IMG/VR virus record: IMGVR_UViG_3300046009_012131
Location: 1 to 22,517 of that record
Strand: one strand, 5' to 3'
DNA: 22,517 nucleotides
Source of the DNA: a virus
Part shown: positions 12,998 to 20,241 of the stretch, one piece after another
Position numbering within the stretch: the first letter of the stretch is position 1
Layout of the letters: the number at the start of each line of letters is the position of its first letter
Position numbers and translations under genes: made by a program
Notes under the pieces: model-generated
Databases searched by the model: none
The model's input: the letters and a program-made list of their open reading frames with translations, nothing else
What the model was told of the DNA's origin: nothing

Positions 12998-13512
12998 TGT
13001 ATTAAAATAACCAACAAAATACCACTTATAATTCCAACTATTCCAGAAGCATAAGCTATGTTTCTTTTTCTTTTTAGTGTTTTTACTTCTTTATTTAGTA
13101 AATTTATTTGATCATCCTTTACTGATAATTGTTGATCACAGTTTAATGTATTGGATTCACTGTTTTTTAATCTTTCTTTTAGATTTGATATTTGATTATC
13201 CTTGTCTACTATTTGGTCTTTGTATAATTTAATATCTACTTCTAATAGATTAACTTGTTTTTCTAATTTATCTACTACTTTTATATAAGATATTATTACA
13301 CTATCGCATTCTGTTCCCTTTTTTTCTAATAGTTTTACTAACTCAAATGTATAATCAACTTTTTGAGCTTGTTCGTATGTCATAATAACAACTTTTTTAC
13401 CAGTTGAATCGGTTTCAATTCTAGGATATCCTGATTGTGAGAAAGCATTTGATAAAATGAAAATATTCATTACTATGAATAGGATTAATTTCTTTATGTT
13501 TGTTTTTTTCAT
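12994..13512 (-). CDS. Exported coiled-coil protein with C-terminal membrane anchor (spanin-like)
   Basis: 172 residues. An N-terminal signal peptide (KKLILFIVMNIFILSNAFS, cleavage near 25-27; no lipobox Cys) is followed by a periplasmic part with a long coiled coil (about 65-145: VDKLEKQVNLLEVDIKLYKDQI ... LLNKEVKTLKRKRN). A C-terminal hydrophobic segment (IAYASGIVGIISGILLVILIH, 152-172) follows. A protein spanning from the cell envelope surface to the inner membrane via a coiled coil fits a spanin, the late lysis protein of phages of Gram-negative hosts. A unimolecular spanin would normally carry a lipobox, which is missing here. It starts 4 nt after another membrane coiled-coil gene. Confidence 0.6.
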   Translation of the reverse strand: MKKTNIKKLILFIVMNIFILSNAFSQSGYPRIETDSTGKKVVIMTYEQAQKVDYTFELVKLLEKKGTECDSVIISYIKVVDKLEKQVNLLEVDIKLYKDQIVDKDNQISNLKERLKNSESNTLNCDQQLSVKDDQINLLNKEVKTLKRKRNIAYASGIVGIISGILLVILIH

Positions 13513-13516
13513 AATT

Positions 13517-13927
13517 TTATTTTAATTTTTCCTTCAAAGACTTAATTAGGTCATCATCTTCTCTTTTAATTGGGTTCTTTTTAAGATTTTCAATTTTTTT
13601 CTTAGTTTCTTCTAAATCTCTCTTGTTATTTGATAAATCTGATTTAGCTTCTTTTAAATCTTTCTTTAAATTTAAAATCTCTAATTCATTTTTAGCTATT
13701 TGATTATCTCTCTTATCAATTTCTTTTTGCATTTTATCAAAATCTGACTTCAATTTTAGGTTTATCATAACCAGAGAATCTCTTGTTTTTTGAATTTTTT
13801 CAAATTTCTGTTCTAATACTTTATATTCCTTTTTAGTATCAGATCCTTTTAAATACCAGATAGAAAAGAATAATATGCAAAAAAATGATAGAAATAATAT
13901 TAATAGTGTTTTTATATCCAGTTTCAT
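13517..13927 (-). CDS. N-terminally anchored coiled-coil protein (i-spanin-like)
   Basis: 136 residues from the ATG at 13927 (MKLDIKTLLILFLSFF). An upstream in-frame ATG at 14065 would run 46 residues through the promoter and into the divergent HAD gene, so I reject it. Residues 7-22 are a single membrane span. The rest is a charged coiled coil (EYKVLEQKFEKIQKTRDSLVM ... DLEETKKKIENLKKNP). This is the type-II layout of inner-membrane spanins (Rz-like), but also of many other anchors. The following gene, 4 nt on, encodes a signal-peptide coiled-coil protein, and the two could be a lysis pair. No endolysin is adjacent. Confidence 0.6.
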   Translation of the reverse strand: MKLDIKTLLILFLSFFCILFFSIWYLKGSDTKKEYKVLEQKFEKIQKTRDSLVMINLKLKSDFDKMQKEIDKRDNQIAKNELEILNLKKDLKEAKSDLSNNKRDLEETKKKIENLKKNPIKREDDDLIKSLKEKLK

Positions 13928-13990
13928 AACTTTTTTAAATTTTAGAATATATATAAAAACAATATTCTTTTTTATTTTAAAAAAAAGATA

Positions 13991-13998
13991 TATATTTG
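13991..13998 (+). promoter_or_regulatory. Bacteroidetes -7 element (TATATTTG) before the HAD-ClpS operon
   Basis: TATATTTG fits TAnnTTTG, 18 nt before the ATG at 14017. No TTG is seen at the -33 distance, where the sequence is a T run, so this may be a weak or modified host-type promoter. Confidence 0.45.
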
Positions 13999-14016
13999 TA
14001 AAATAAAAAACACTTA

Positions 14017-14598
14017 ATGAGTAAATTAATATCTTTTGACTTTGATGATACACTTTGTTTAACACCTATTGATGTTGATGGAAAATCTATCTGGAAGGAA
14101 AGAACCGGAACAGAATGGCCTTATAATGGTTGGTGGTCAAAGCCTGAGTCACTTTGGTTAAAAGACCCAGAGACTGGAAATAAAATATTTGATATTCCTG
14201 TTAATGAATGGGTTTATAAATATTATTTAAAATCAATTTCTGATGAGAATAATCATGTGGTTTTAGTTACGGGTAGAATAGAACCTCTTAGAAATGAGGT
14301 TAAAGAAGTTCTTCGTAATTTAAACTTATCATTCGAAGATGAGGATCTTTATCTTAATTGGGGTGGTGATACTTTTAAATTCAAAACAAAATTATTTACA
14401 AACCTTATAATAGAGGAAAAACCAGAGGAGTTTATTATGTATGATGATAGACAGGCTCACTTACCTATGTTTGTTGATTGGGCTTTGTTGGTTACTGAGA
14501 AATTTGAAGGTTTGAAAATTACGGTTGTTGATGTTGTTAATAAAACATCACAATCTATTGTTAATGGTGAAAAGGAAGATTTAATTTTTTTAAATTAA
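14017..14598 (+). CDS. HAD-superfamily hydrolase (Swiss-Army-Knife RNA-repair-like HAD)
   Basis: 193 residues. The HAD motifs are in order: ISFDFDDTL (5-13) with nucleophile Asp8 and Asp10, VLVTGR (82-87) with Thr85, Lys at 122-125, and MYDDRQAHLPMF (141-152) with Asp143/Asp144. The DDR-x-x-H-x-x-x-F ending resembles the HAD domain of bacterial and phage 'Swiss Army Knife' RNA-repair proteins, which process nucleic-acid 3'-ends. An end-healing phosphatase role is inferred; no ligase or kinase is next to it. It is the first gene of a two-gene unit with ClpS, 9 nt apart. Its start region has a host-type TATATTTG box. Confidence 0.78.
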   Translation: MSKLISFDFDDTLCLTPIDVDGKSIWKERTGTEWPYNGWWSKPESLWLKDPETGNKIFDIPVNEWVYKYYLKSISDENNHVVLVTGRIEPLRNEVKEVLRNLNLSFEDEDLYLNWGGDTFKFKTKLFTNLIIEEKPEEFIMYDDRQAHLPMFVDWALLVTEKFEGLKITVVDVVNKTSQSIVNGEKEDLIFLN

Positions 14599-14607
14599 TA
14601 TAATAAT

Positions 14608-14892
14608 ATGGCAACAATTACAAAGAAGAAAAAACAATCTCAAGTTAAAGAGATACTCTCTAAACCTTATCGTTTAGATTTACATAATGATGATTTCAAT
14701 TCATTTGATCATGTCATTTCTTGTTTAATGACTGTTTGTGGTCATGAGTATGAACAAGCAAATCAGTGCGCACATATCGTTCATTATAAAGGTATATGTG
14801 ATGTTAAGTATGGTGATTTTGAAACAATATCTACTATGAAAGAGAAGTTGCAAAATTCTGGATTATCCGTTACTATGGAATCTAACGGTTAG
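14608..14892 (+). CDS. clpS: ClpS-like adaptor of the Clp protease
   Basis: 94 residues, the normal ClpS length. The core matches ClpS: YRLDLHNDDFNSFDHVISCLMTVCGHEYEQANQCAHIVHYKG (21-62). Asn27-Asp28-Asp29 correspond to the N-degron-binding N34-D35-D36 of E. coli, and His59 to H66. The gate position (Met40 in E. coli) is Phe33, as in Bacteroidetes ClpS, which also has the EQA-x-QCA and VHYKG-x-CxVKxG features. ClpS delivers proteins with destabilising N-termini to ClpAP/ClpCP. A phage copy probably redirects host proteolysis; the close likeness to host ClpS suggests capture from a Bacteroidetes cell. The N-terminus is short and basic. The 3' end overlaps the terminase gene tail by 11 nt, tail to tail. 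Confidence 0.87.
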   Translation: MATITKKKKQSQVKEILSKPYRLDLHNDDFNSFDHVISCLMTVCGHEYEQANQCAHIVHYKGICDVKYGDFETISTMKEKLQNSGLSVTMESNG

Positions 14893-17017
14893 AATTAAAC
14901 CAATTTATTCCTGAATTTCCATTTTTGTATCTATTTTGATATTGTCTTCTTACTTTCAATACTTGAGCATAGTCTAGTCCTTCTGTATATTCTAAGTTAT
15001 TTAGACAATCATTTATATACTTATTAAATTCCTTATCTAATTCTTTATTAGAGAACTCATCCACCATCTCTCTAAAATCATTTTTTTGAAATATAGGAGT
15101 GGTGTTTACTATTGTCATCACGCAGTCATCATGCCCAACATCTGCTGCATATCTTGTATTACCAGCAGTTGTTGTGTGTTTGACGAATGTTGTTATTTCC
15201 CTTATAGTATCTTCGTTATTTATAGCAAATCCTCTAGAATACATTAAATCTTGATAATCTTTAACTAATAAGTTTTTATTTTCACCTACTTTTAGACCTA
15301 TTTTCTCTTCATTTGAATCAGATCTATGTTTAAATCTAAAGAATATAGAAGATCCGTATTGATTGTTCCCGTCAAAAACGTGAGGCATTTCAGCTAATAA
15401 AGTATTACCATAATTATTTAACTCTAATACTATTTTTACATTCTCTGGGTTTAAATATTCAAATGCTAAAACATAAAGAAACTCTGCTAATTGTTTTACT
15501 GATATTAAATTACTTCTGTATATCCCTATTTGTTCTAGTCTAAAGAAGTCAACTATTGTTTTATAAGATGCTTTTTGTAATTCTATCAACTCTCTTGGTT
15601 TTGGAGTTACTCTAAATATATTAATAACTGAATAATCTTGTCCTAATCCTTCTGATATATCGACTGATAGAACAACTTTATATGTCTTTCTTCTAACTGG
15701 TAAAAATAAATCTTCATCATCAACCCATTTTAAATCTTCGTGACTGAATCTAATTCTTTTTTTGAATTCATCTATTTCTTCATGAATATAGTTTTTCTTT
15801 CCTTTTAATAGGTCATCTATTATAGCCTCATTTAATAATGATTTAGATGCGTTAATAAATCTTAATCCATATTCTTGGTTAAAGGCATCTTCTCCTCCAA
15901 TATCTTTAATCGCTTCTTCTTTCCATGTTGTTACTTCAGCTAAAGCTCTTATTGGAACTTCATATCCTTTTGAGTCTATTAATGTTAAAGATTTTACTTC
16001 CTCATCAGCACAAAATTCATTATTATATACATGTATTATATCTTTCTGTAAATCAGAGTTATAGTCCATATCTAATTTTGTTCTAACTTCCCATTTTTCT
16101 CTACAAACTTCATATATGTCTTCTTTTGTTAGACCATGTTCGTATAATTTGTGATTGTTTAATCTAAAATATGTAACAAAGCGACCAGGAACCTGATACC
16201 AATAAACCCTCATTGCTTTATAGTTGTTTTTCTGAGGATCACCTTCTGGTCTTTCAGCATCTGTTAATAATTTATGAAATAAATTCATACCATTTGGAGT
16301 TGACGTTATAATAATCTTTGAGTTTTGAACGGCAGCGGTTGTTGGAAAGGCAGCCGTGTAGTATGGTTCTATAATATTTGAAGGAATATGTGCGAACTCA
16401 TCTAAGTAAAGAACGTCAATGGTAAAACCGATTGCTGGTGTCTTTGTTCTGGCTGATGTTTTTATTCTACATCCATTCTCAAATGTTAGTGATTTTTGAT
16501 TCCAAGTTTTTATACCTGGTTTTAAGAAGAATGGAAGTAGGGTATAGATAGATTTAATCTTATCTACAATCTCCACCGCTGTGTCTCCTTTGTTGGCAAC
16601 AATCATTATATTTTTATCATTATCAAAAAGAATTTTATGTAACATAAAAATAGCTGATGATATTGTCTTACCTACCTGACGAGACGCCATTAGGATATTA
16701 AATCTACTATTTACGAAATTATCAAGTATTTCTTTTTGGTAATCTCTTAGAAATATATTACCAACGGAACCGTCTTCTCTTTTTACTTTACAGTATTTCT
16801 CAACAAAGTAATGAACATCAAGAGCACATCTAACATATTCTTGTTGTTCATCTGGTGTCATTTTGAATGTAACACCTGCTCTTCTTAATCCAACTTCGCT
16901 CTTAAGCCAAGGGTTTTGATATCGTTTTAATACAATACCATCATTTATTTTATCTGTTGCTTCATCTACTAATTTTGTAGTGAAGACCATTTGTCTTTCT
17001 TCTTGCTTTAAACTCAT
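14882..17017 (-). CDS. Terminase large subunit (T4 gp17-like)
   Basis: 711 residues against 610 for T4 gp17. The ATPase domain has an adenine-binding Gln region (RDYQKEIL, 91-98), Walker A MASRQVGKT (110-118), Walker B VLYLDEF (202-208, Asp206/Glu207) and coupling motif ITSTPNG (237-243). The nuclease domain has VVLSVDISEG (448-457, Asp453), VLELNN (530-535, Glu532) and VGHDDCV (627-633, Asp630/Asp631). The enzyme packages and cuts concatemeric DNA at the portal. About 75 residues between VPGRF (276-280) and TTWKEEAI (363-370) have no counterpart in T4 gp17 as I recall it, and hold most of the extra length. The candidate small subunit diverges from it at 17066. Confidence 0.95.
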   Translation of the reverse strand: MSLKQEERQMVFTTKLVDEATDKINDGIVLKRYQNPWLKSEVGLRRAGVTFKMTPDEQQEYVRCALDVHYFVEKYCKVKREDGSVGNIFLRDYQKEILDNFVNSRFNILMASRQVGKTISSAIFMLHKILFDNDKNIMIVANKGDTAVEIVDKIKSIYTLLPFFLKPGIKTWNQKSLTFENGCRIKTSARTKTPAIGFTIDVLYLDEFAHIPSNIIEPYYTAAFPTTAAVQNSKIIITSTPNGMNLFHKLLTDAERPEGDPQKNNYKAMRVYWYQVPGRFVTYFRLNNHKLYEHGLTKEDIYEVCREKWEVRTKLDMDYNSDLQKDIIHVYNNEFCADEEVKSLTLIDSKGYEVPIRALAEVTTWKEEAIKDIGGEDAFNQEYGLRFINASKSLLNEAIIDDLLKGKKNYIHEEIDEFKKRIRFSHEDLKWVDDEDLFLPVRRKTYKVVLSVDISEGLGQDYSVINIFRVTPKPRELIELQKASYKTIVDFFRLEQIGIYRSNLISVKQLAEFLYVLAFEYLNPENVKIVLELNNYGNTLLAEMPHVFDGNNQYGSSIFFRFKHRSDSNEEKIGLKVGENKNLLVKDYQDLMYSRGFAINNEDTIREITTFVKHTTTAGNTRYAADVGHDDCVMTIVNTTPIFQKNDFREMVDEFSNKELDKEFNKYINDCLNNLEYTEGLDYAQVLKVRRQYQNRYKNGNSGINWFNSNR

Positions 17018-17032
17018 TCGATAAAAGAAGTA

Positions 17033-17056
17033 TTTTTTTATATATATTGTAAAAAA
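17033..17056. promoter_or_regulatory. Divergent TATATATA promoter region
   Basis: TTTTTTTATATATATTGT and A6 lie between the divergent starts of terminase (17017) and the gene at 17066. The central TATATATA is self-complementary and could serve both directions. Confidence 0.45.
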
Positions 17057-17065
17057 CCGCTTTCT

Positions 17066-17701
17066 ATGTCAAAGTCAGAAGAAGAGAGAAATAGATTAAA
17101 AGATGAATTCGACCAAATTCAATCAGAAGGAGGTGAATTTGATATATCAAAACATCTTGCAAAGGCAGAAGATTTACCAGATTTGGGTGAAATCGAAATA
17201 TATGATTATGATTCAGATTTAACTGTTTCGTCTCAACAATCAATGGATGTCTTAGAGACACTTATTGATCTTTATTTAAGTGATATACCTCAATTAAAAC
17301 AACATCCTTATATCGCTAATAAAATGAAAGAGGATGCTATGGTTTATGCTGAGGGTTTATTCTTAGCGAGAATGACTCGTAAGAATTTCTTAAATCAATT
17401 AAGACAAGTTGATAATGGTGATAACTCAGCAAGAATGCATGAAGTTGTTAATCAAACTATTGGTCAAATTAGAGAAAATTCTAAATTCCTAATGGGTCAA
17501 CGAACAGAATTAGAGAAGTTTTATAAAACACTTAGAAGAGATTTGGGATACCATGAGATTGATAATCCAGAAATTAAACAAGCAGAGTTAGAAAATAATA
17601 GTCAAGAATCTAGTGATGGTGGTGAGATAATGGATAATAGAAAACTAAACGAATTGATTAAAAATGCTATGATTAATAAAGATAATGATAGAAAAGGTTA
17701 A
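17066..17701 (+). CDS. Candidate terminase small subunit or other helical packaging-associated protein
   Basis: 211 residues. The N-terminus is acidic (EEERNRLKDEFDQIQSEGGEFD) and low in structure. The centre (55-170) is almost wholly helical: SMDVLETLIDLYLSDIPQL, MKEDAMVYAEGLFLARMTRKNFLNQLRQVDNG, MHEVVNQTIGQIRENSKFLMGQRTELEKFYKTLRRDLG. The C-terminus is polar. T4 gp16 likewise has a central coiled-coil region that forms rings, flanked by flexible ends. Placement directly divergent from the large subunit supports this role, but no sequence motif proves it. Its stop shares TTAA with the stop of a convergent gene. Confidence 0.5.
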   Translation: MSKSEEERNRLKDEFDQIQSEGGEFDISKHLAKAEDLPDLGEIEIYDYDSDLTVSSQQSMDVLETLIDLYLSDIPQLKQHPYIANKMKEDAMVYAEGLFLARMTRKNFLNQLRQVDNGDNSARMHEVVNQTIGQIRENSKFLMGQRTELEKFYKTLRRDLGYHEIDNPEIKQAELENNSQESSDGGEIMDNRKLNELIKNAMINKDNDRKG

Positions 17702-18543
17702 AACCTTAATCTAAATGATTCATAAGTTTTGATTATTCTATCAAAGTTTAATATAACTTCATATTTAATAAATCTATTAACCTTATTAAACGTTGATTTG
17801 TTTAATATTAATATTGGATGTTTTTTAACCACATCTTTAATCATTGGTTTTATAGATTCTTCTGAATTGTCTGTTAAAAACTTTAAAATATCATTAGATG
17901 TTCTACCTAAATCAATAGATTTCTGATCATCATCATAATAATAAATTATATCATATTTCTCTATCTCTTCATCAGTAAACCTATCAACTTCAGTTTTTAG
18001 ACCTATTAAATGTTGTATTAATAATTTAATTTTATTATTGTATAGTTTATTACTATCTTTAGTATAGAGGTTTTCATTGAAAAAATAGAAATTCTTTACA
18101 CTTATTCCTATCTCAAATAAGTTTTCTTCTAGTTTTTTTATTAACTTTTCGTATATTTCTTTGGAATTCTCTGGACAAATTATGTAGATATCATCATTTG
18201 TGTTTTTTAAATCTATAAAATGTTCTTTCCAAATTTTTGAATTTAAGTTTTCTATCACTTCTGGATTTATAAATTCTTGCATAGAGAAAGATAAAGATGT
18301 TATATCAATATTCATCTTTTTACATCTTACTTTAATATCATTAATAGTGTCTGTTGGTAGGTAGTATTTTTTATTTCCTAATTTTAAATACTCGTTATTT
18401 TTTTTAAATACTCCTTTTTTTATCAAATTGAAATCTGATAATGAAAGCTTTGCAATAGCATCGTTTGGATTTGTTTTTGAAACAATCCAAACCTCACTAT
18501 CTATTGTTATTAATGTGTTTATATCGAAAAAGTGTGCGTTCAT
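17698..18543 (-). CDS. Hypothetical protein ending in a KTYESF motif
   Basis: 281 residues, not recognised. The N-terminal 70 residues are strand-rich (EVWIVSKTNPNDAIAKL). The middle part (about 100-215) alternates strands and helices in a Rossmann-like way: DIYIICPENSKEIYEKLIKKLEENL, VKNFYFFNENL, YDIIYYYDDDQKSIDLG. The YYDDD segment could be a HAD or related metal site, but no full motif set is present. The last residues, IIKTYESFRLRF, resemble the N-terminal tag of other proteins in this window, here at the C-terminus. Its ATG overlaps the TGA of the upstream gene (ATGA), so it is likely coupled. Confidence 0.6.
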   Translation of the reverse strand: MNAHFFDINTLITIDSEVWIVSKTNPNDAIAKLSLSDFNLIKKGVFKKNNEYLKLGNKKYYLPTDTINDIKVRCKKMNIDITSLSFSMQEFINPEVIENLNSKIWKEHFIDLKNTNDDIYIICPENSKEIYEKLIKKLEENLFEIGISVKNFYFFNENLYTKDSNKLYNNKIKLLIQHLIGLKTEVDRFTDEEIEKYDIIYYYDDDQKSIDLGRTSNDILKFLTDNSEESIKPMIKDVVKKHPILILNKSTFNKVNRFIKYEVILNFDRIIKTYESFRLRF

Positions 18544-18779
18544 TGTTTATAATTTGTTACTTTGTATCTTATTTCGTGTGGACCACCTCCCCATCTGTCT
18601 CCTTCATATGTTTTATCTTTCCATTCTACACCACCACTTAGTTGATTATCGAAACTTTTACATTTTTTACATTCTTTTGGTTCTTGTAATCCATCTTCTG
18701 TTTTTATGTAATCGTTCTTTGTGAATTCAAATGAGCCTTTACACCAAGGATTTGAACATATTCTATTAAATACTTCCAT
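18540..18779 (-). CDS. Small zinc-ribbon-like protein
   Basis: 79 residues. CSNPWC (8-13) and CKKC (37-40) give four cysteines in a two-loop arrangement typical of a small zinc ribbon, with FEFTKNDYIKTEDGLQEPKE between. The C-terminal half is Gly/Trp-rich (GGVEWKDKTYEGDRWGGGPHEIRYK). Binding of nucleic acid or protein is possible. A TATATAG box ends 3 nt before the ATG (18783-18791). Its TGA overlaps the start of the next gene. Confidence 0.65.
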   Translation of the reverse strand: MEVFNRICSNPWCKGSFEFTKNDYIKTEDGLQEPKECKKCKSFDNQLSGGVEWKDKTYEGDRWGGGPHEIRYKVTNYKQ

Positions 18780-18782
18780 ATA

Positions 18783-18791
18783 CTATATATA
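18783..18791 (-). promoter_or_regulatory. TATATAG box abutting the start codon
   Basis: The minus strand reads TTTTTATATATAG, TAT, ATG (18779), the same arrangement as at 4359, 11739 and 12228. A terminator for the upstream gene lies 11 nt further on. Confidence 0.5.
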
Positions 18792-18797
18792 AAAACA

Positions 18798-18822
18798 AAA
18801 ACCCGTCAAATTGACGGGTTTT
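18798..18822 (-). terminator. Rho-independent terminator
   Basis: CCCGTCAA (18802-18809) and TTGACGGG (18811-18818), effective loop AAATT, with A4/T4 flanks. It follows the stop of the 18825-19280 gene on the minus strand. Confidence 0.9.
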
Positions 18823-18824
18823 AT

Positions 18825-19280
18825 TTATTTAATTAATTTTTTACTTATTGAGAATTCGTAGAGAACTGGTAAGTTTAAATATTTAATAAAATAGTTTCTT
18901 ATTTCTCCGAATGTCTTTGACCTGTTTACTGAATTTATAATTAAGAATCCAAATTCCTCTTGATATTCAAGATAACATTCACACCACGGTTTTGAATAAT
19001 GTTCCATATTTCTCCATTCGTTGTGACCTCCTGTTAACCAGAATAAACTTTTAGCTGGTATTATATTTTCTATATTGCCTTCAATTTTAAGATCCCAAAT
19101 TTTATTTCTATTATCACAAACTCTCATCATAATTGTTACCGCTTCTGCTAAGTCTGTTGTTATTTCTTTTCCTATTTCGAATATACATTCATCTCCAACT
19201 TTGTTTATTTTTAGTTTTTCGTCAGAGAATACTAGCTCAGATATTTCTGATTCTGCTAGTAATGTTTTCTTTCTTTTCAT
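18825..19280 (-). CDS. Hypothetical protein
   Basis: 151 residues, not recognised. It starts MKRKKTLLAESEISELVF, basic then acidic. Strand-rich segments follow (LKINKVGDECIFEIGKEI; WDLKIEGN), with an aromatic, Cys-containing stretch (LFWLTGGHNEWRNMEHYSKPWCECYLEY) and a helical end. No catalytic motif is evident. It is followed by a strong terminator and preceded by 20 nt from the next gene upstream, so the two may be co-transcribed. Confidence 0.6.
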   Translation of the reverse strand: MKRKKTLLAESEISELVFSDEKLKINKVGDECIFEIGKEITTDLAEAVTIMMRVCDNRNKIWDLKIEGNIENIIPAKSLFWLTGGHNEWRNMEHYSKPWCECYLEYQEEFGFLIINSVNRSKTFGEIRNYFIKYLNLPVLYEFSISKKLIK

Positions 19281-19300
19281 TTGTAGTGATTATTTTTTAT

Positions 19301-19600
19301 TTATGATGTCATAATTAACCTTTCTCCTTTTCCTTTGAAATATCCGTCTTCCCATATTCCATTAATCCAGTTTCCATAAAACCCTCCATTTTGAAATATA
19401 CCGTATTCCCAGTTTCCATATTGGAATATACCTTCTTTCCATATAATGGTTTTATTTTTAATTTCTATTACAGCATCATGTATTTCTGATTTTAATAACC
19501 AAATAAAACCTTCAACTTCTAGAATTCCTTTTATTGCATTCATCGATGTGTATGTTTTACCATCATACTGTAATTCTTTTATATCTAATAATGAATTCAT
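19301..19600 (-). CDS. Protein with MORN-like W-x-x-G-x-F repeats
   Basis: 99 residues. Residues about 50-92 are short glycine-aromatic repeats: IWKEGIF, NWEYGIF, NGGFYGNW, INGIWEDGYF. This gives a beta-hairpin ladder like MORN or related repeats, seen in Bacteroidetes and phage proteins. The N-terminal 50 residues (LDIKELQYDGKTYTSMNAIKGILEVEGFIWLL) are mixed strands. Such repeats usually mediate binding; no enzyme domain is attached. The start lies in a long AT spacer with the promoter-like TAATATATAATTTG. Confidence 0.7.
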   Translation of the reverse strand: MNSLLDIKELQYDGKTYTSMNAIKGILEVEGFIWLLKSEIHDAVIEIKNKTIIWKEGIFQYGNWEYGIFQNGGFYGNWINGIWEDGYFKGKGERLIMTS

Positions 19601-19740
19601 ATTGATTTAATAATTTTTACAAATTATATATTAGTTGATTTTTCTATTAAATTATATAAAGTGTGGATTTTTTAAAATATTCTAAAAAACAGATAAAAAA
19701 AATATTTTAAAATAAAAAAAACCAGTCAATTTGACTGGTT
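19601..19740. other. AT-rich intergenic spacer with a perfect inverted repeat
   Basis: The spacer contains TTAAAATATT (19672-19681) and AATATTTTAA (19701-19710), a perfect 10-bp inverted repeat with a 19-nt loop, beside the terminator at 19717-19742. No gene is seen. Whether the repeat is a protein-binding site, part of a double terminator or chance in AT-rich DNA is not decidable here. Confidence 0.5.
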
Positions 19741-19742
19741 TT
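19717..19742 (-). terminator. Rho-independent terminator
   Basis: CCAGTCAA (19722-19729) and TTGACTGG (19731-19738) with A and T flanks. It sits at the stop codon of the 19741-20241 gene (minus strand). Confidence 0.9.
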
Positions 19743-20241
19743 ATAACTTTTTAGATTCTTCGTCTAGATATTCTTTTTCTTTTCTTGTTAAAGAATTTAT
19801 TCCACAACTATGAATTTTTTCTAAAATCAAATCTATATCTAGTATTTCTTCTAAATCTGATATTAACAACTCATCAGATACTTCATCTGATACAACATCA
19901 ACTTTTTTAGTATCAGATTTTATTTCTTTTTGTGGTGTAGATTTTTTAAATTCTATGTTTGTTCCACTCATTTTAATTAAGATGTCTTTTTCTTTTTTAG
20001 TTAATGATGTATACTCTTCAGTTAAGAAAAGACCTTTATATGTTCTTGAGCATCTATTAATATCTTTGTGAATCACACCAATGAATGATCTTTTCTCTGA
20101 ATCAAAGAATGACTTGATAAAACCTTCTTTTTTAGCAGATTGAAGAGATCCGTCTAAAATACCTATAAATTCAGAAACTTTTGTTAACTGATCGTAATTG
20201 AATTTTCTAAGGTCTACACAAATAATATTTTTTGTATTCAT
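19741..20241 (-). CDS. Hypothetical protein with rhomboid-tail-like C-terminal domain
   Basis: 166 residues. The N-terminal 80 residues (NIICVDLRKFNYDQLTKVSEFIGILDG ... RSFIGVIHKDINRCSRTYKGLFL) are a compact mixed domain I do not recognise. The C-terminus DLILEKIHSCGINSLTRKEKEYLDEESKK (about 136-165) closely resembles the DxILDKIxxSGYxSLTxEEKEFLxxAS tail of Bacteroidetes rhomboid-type proteins (DUF6576-like, from memory). A second partial copy, YTSLTKKEKDILIKMS (77-92), occurs earlier. The protein has no membrane segment, so it is not a rhomboid protease. It has a clear Bacteroidetes-type promoter, suggesting early expression by host RNA polymerase. Confidence 0.62.
   Translation of the reverse strand: MNTKNIICVDLRKFNYDQLTKVSEFIGILDGSLQSAKKEGFIKSFFDSEKRSFIGVIHKDINRCSRTYKGLFLTEEYTSLTKKEKDILIKMSGTNIEFKKSTPQKEIKSDTKKVDVVSDEVSDELLISDLEEILDIDLILEKIHSCGINSLTRKEKEYLDEESKKL

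Noticed and set aside
13928-14065. 46-residue N-terminal extension of the i-spanin-like gene
   Set aside because: It runs through the divergent promoter region and overlaps the HAD gene start; the internal Met at 13927 directly precedes a proper membrane anchor.
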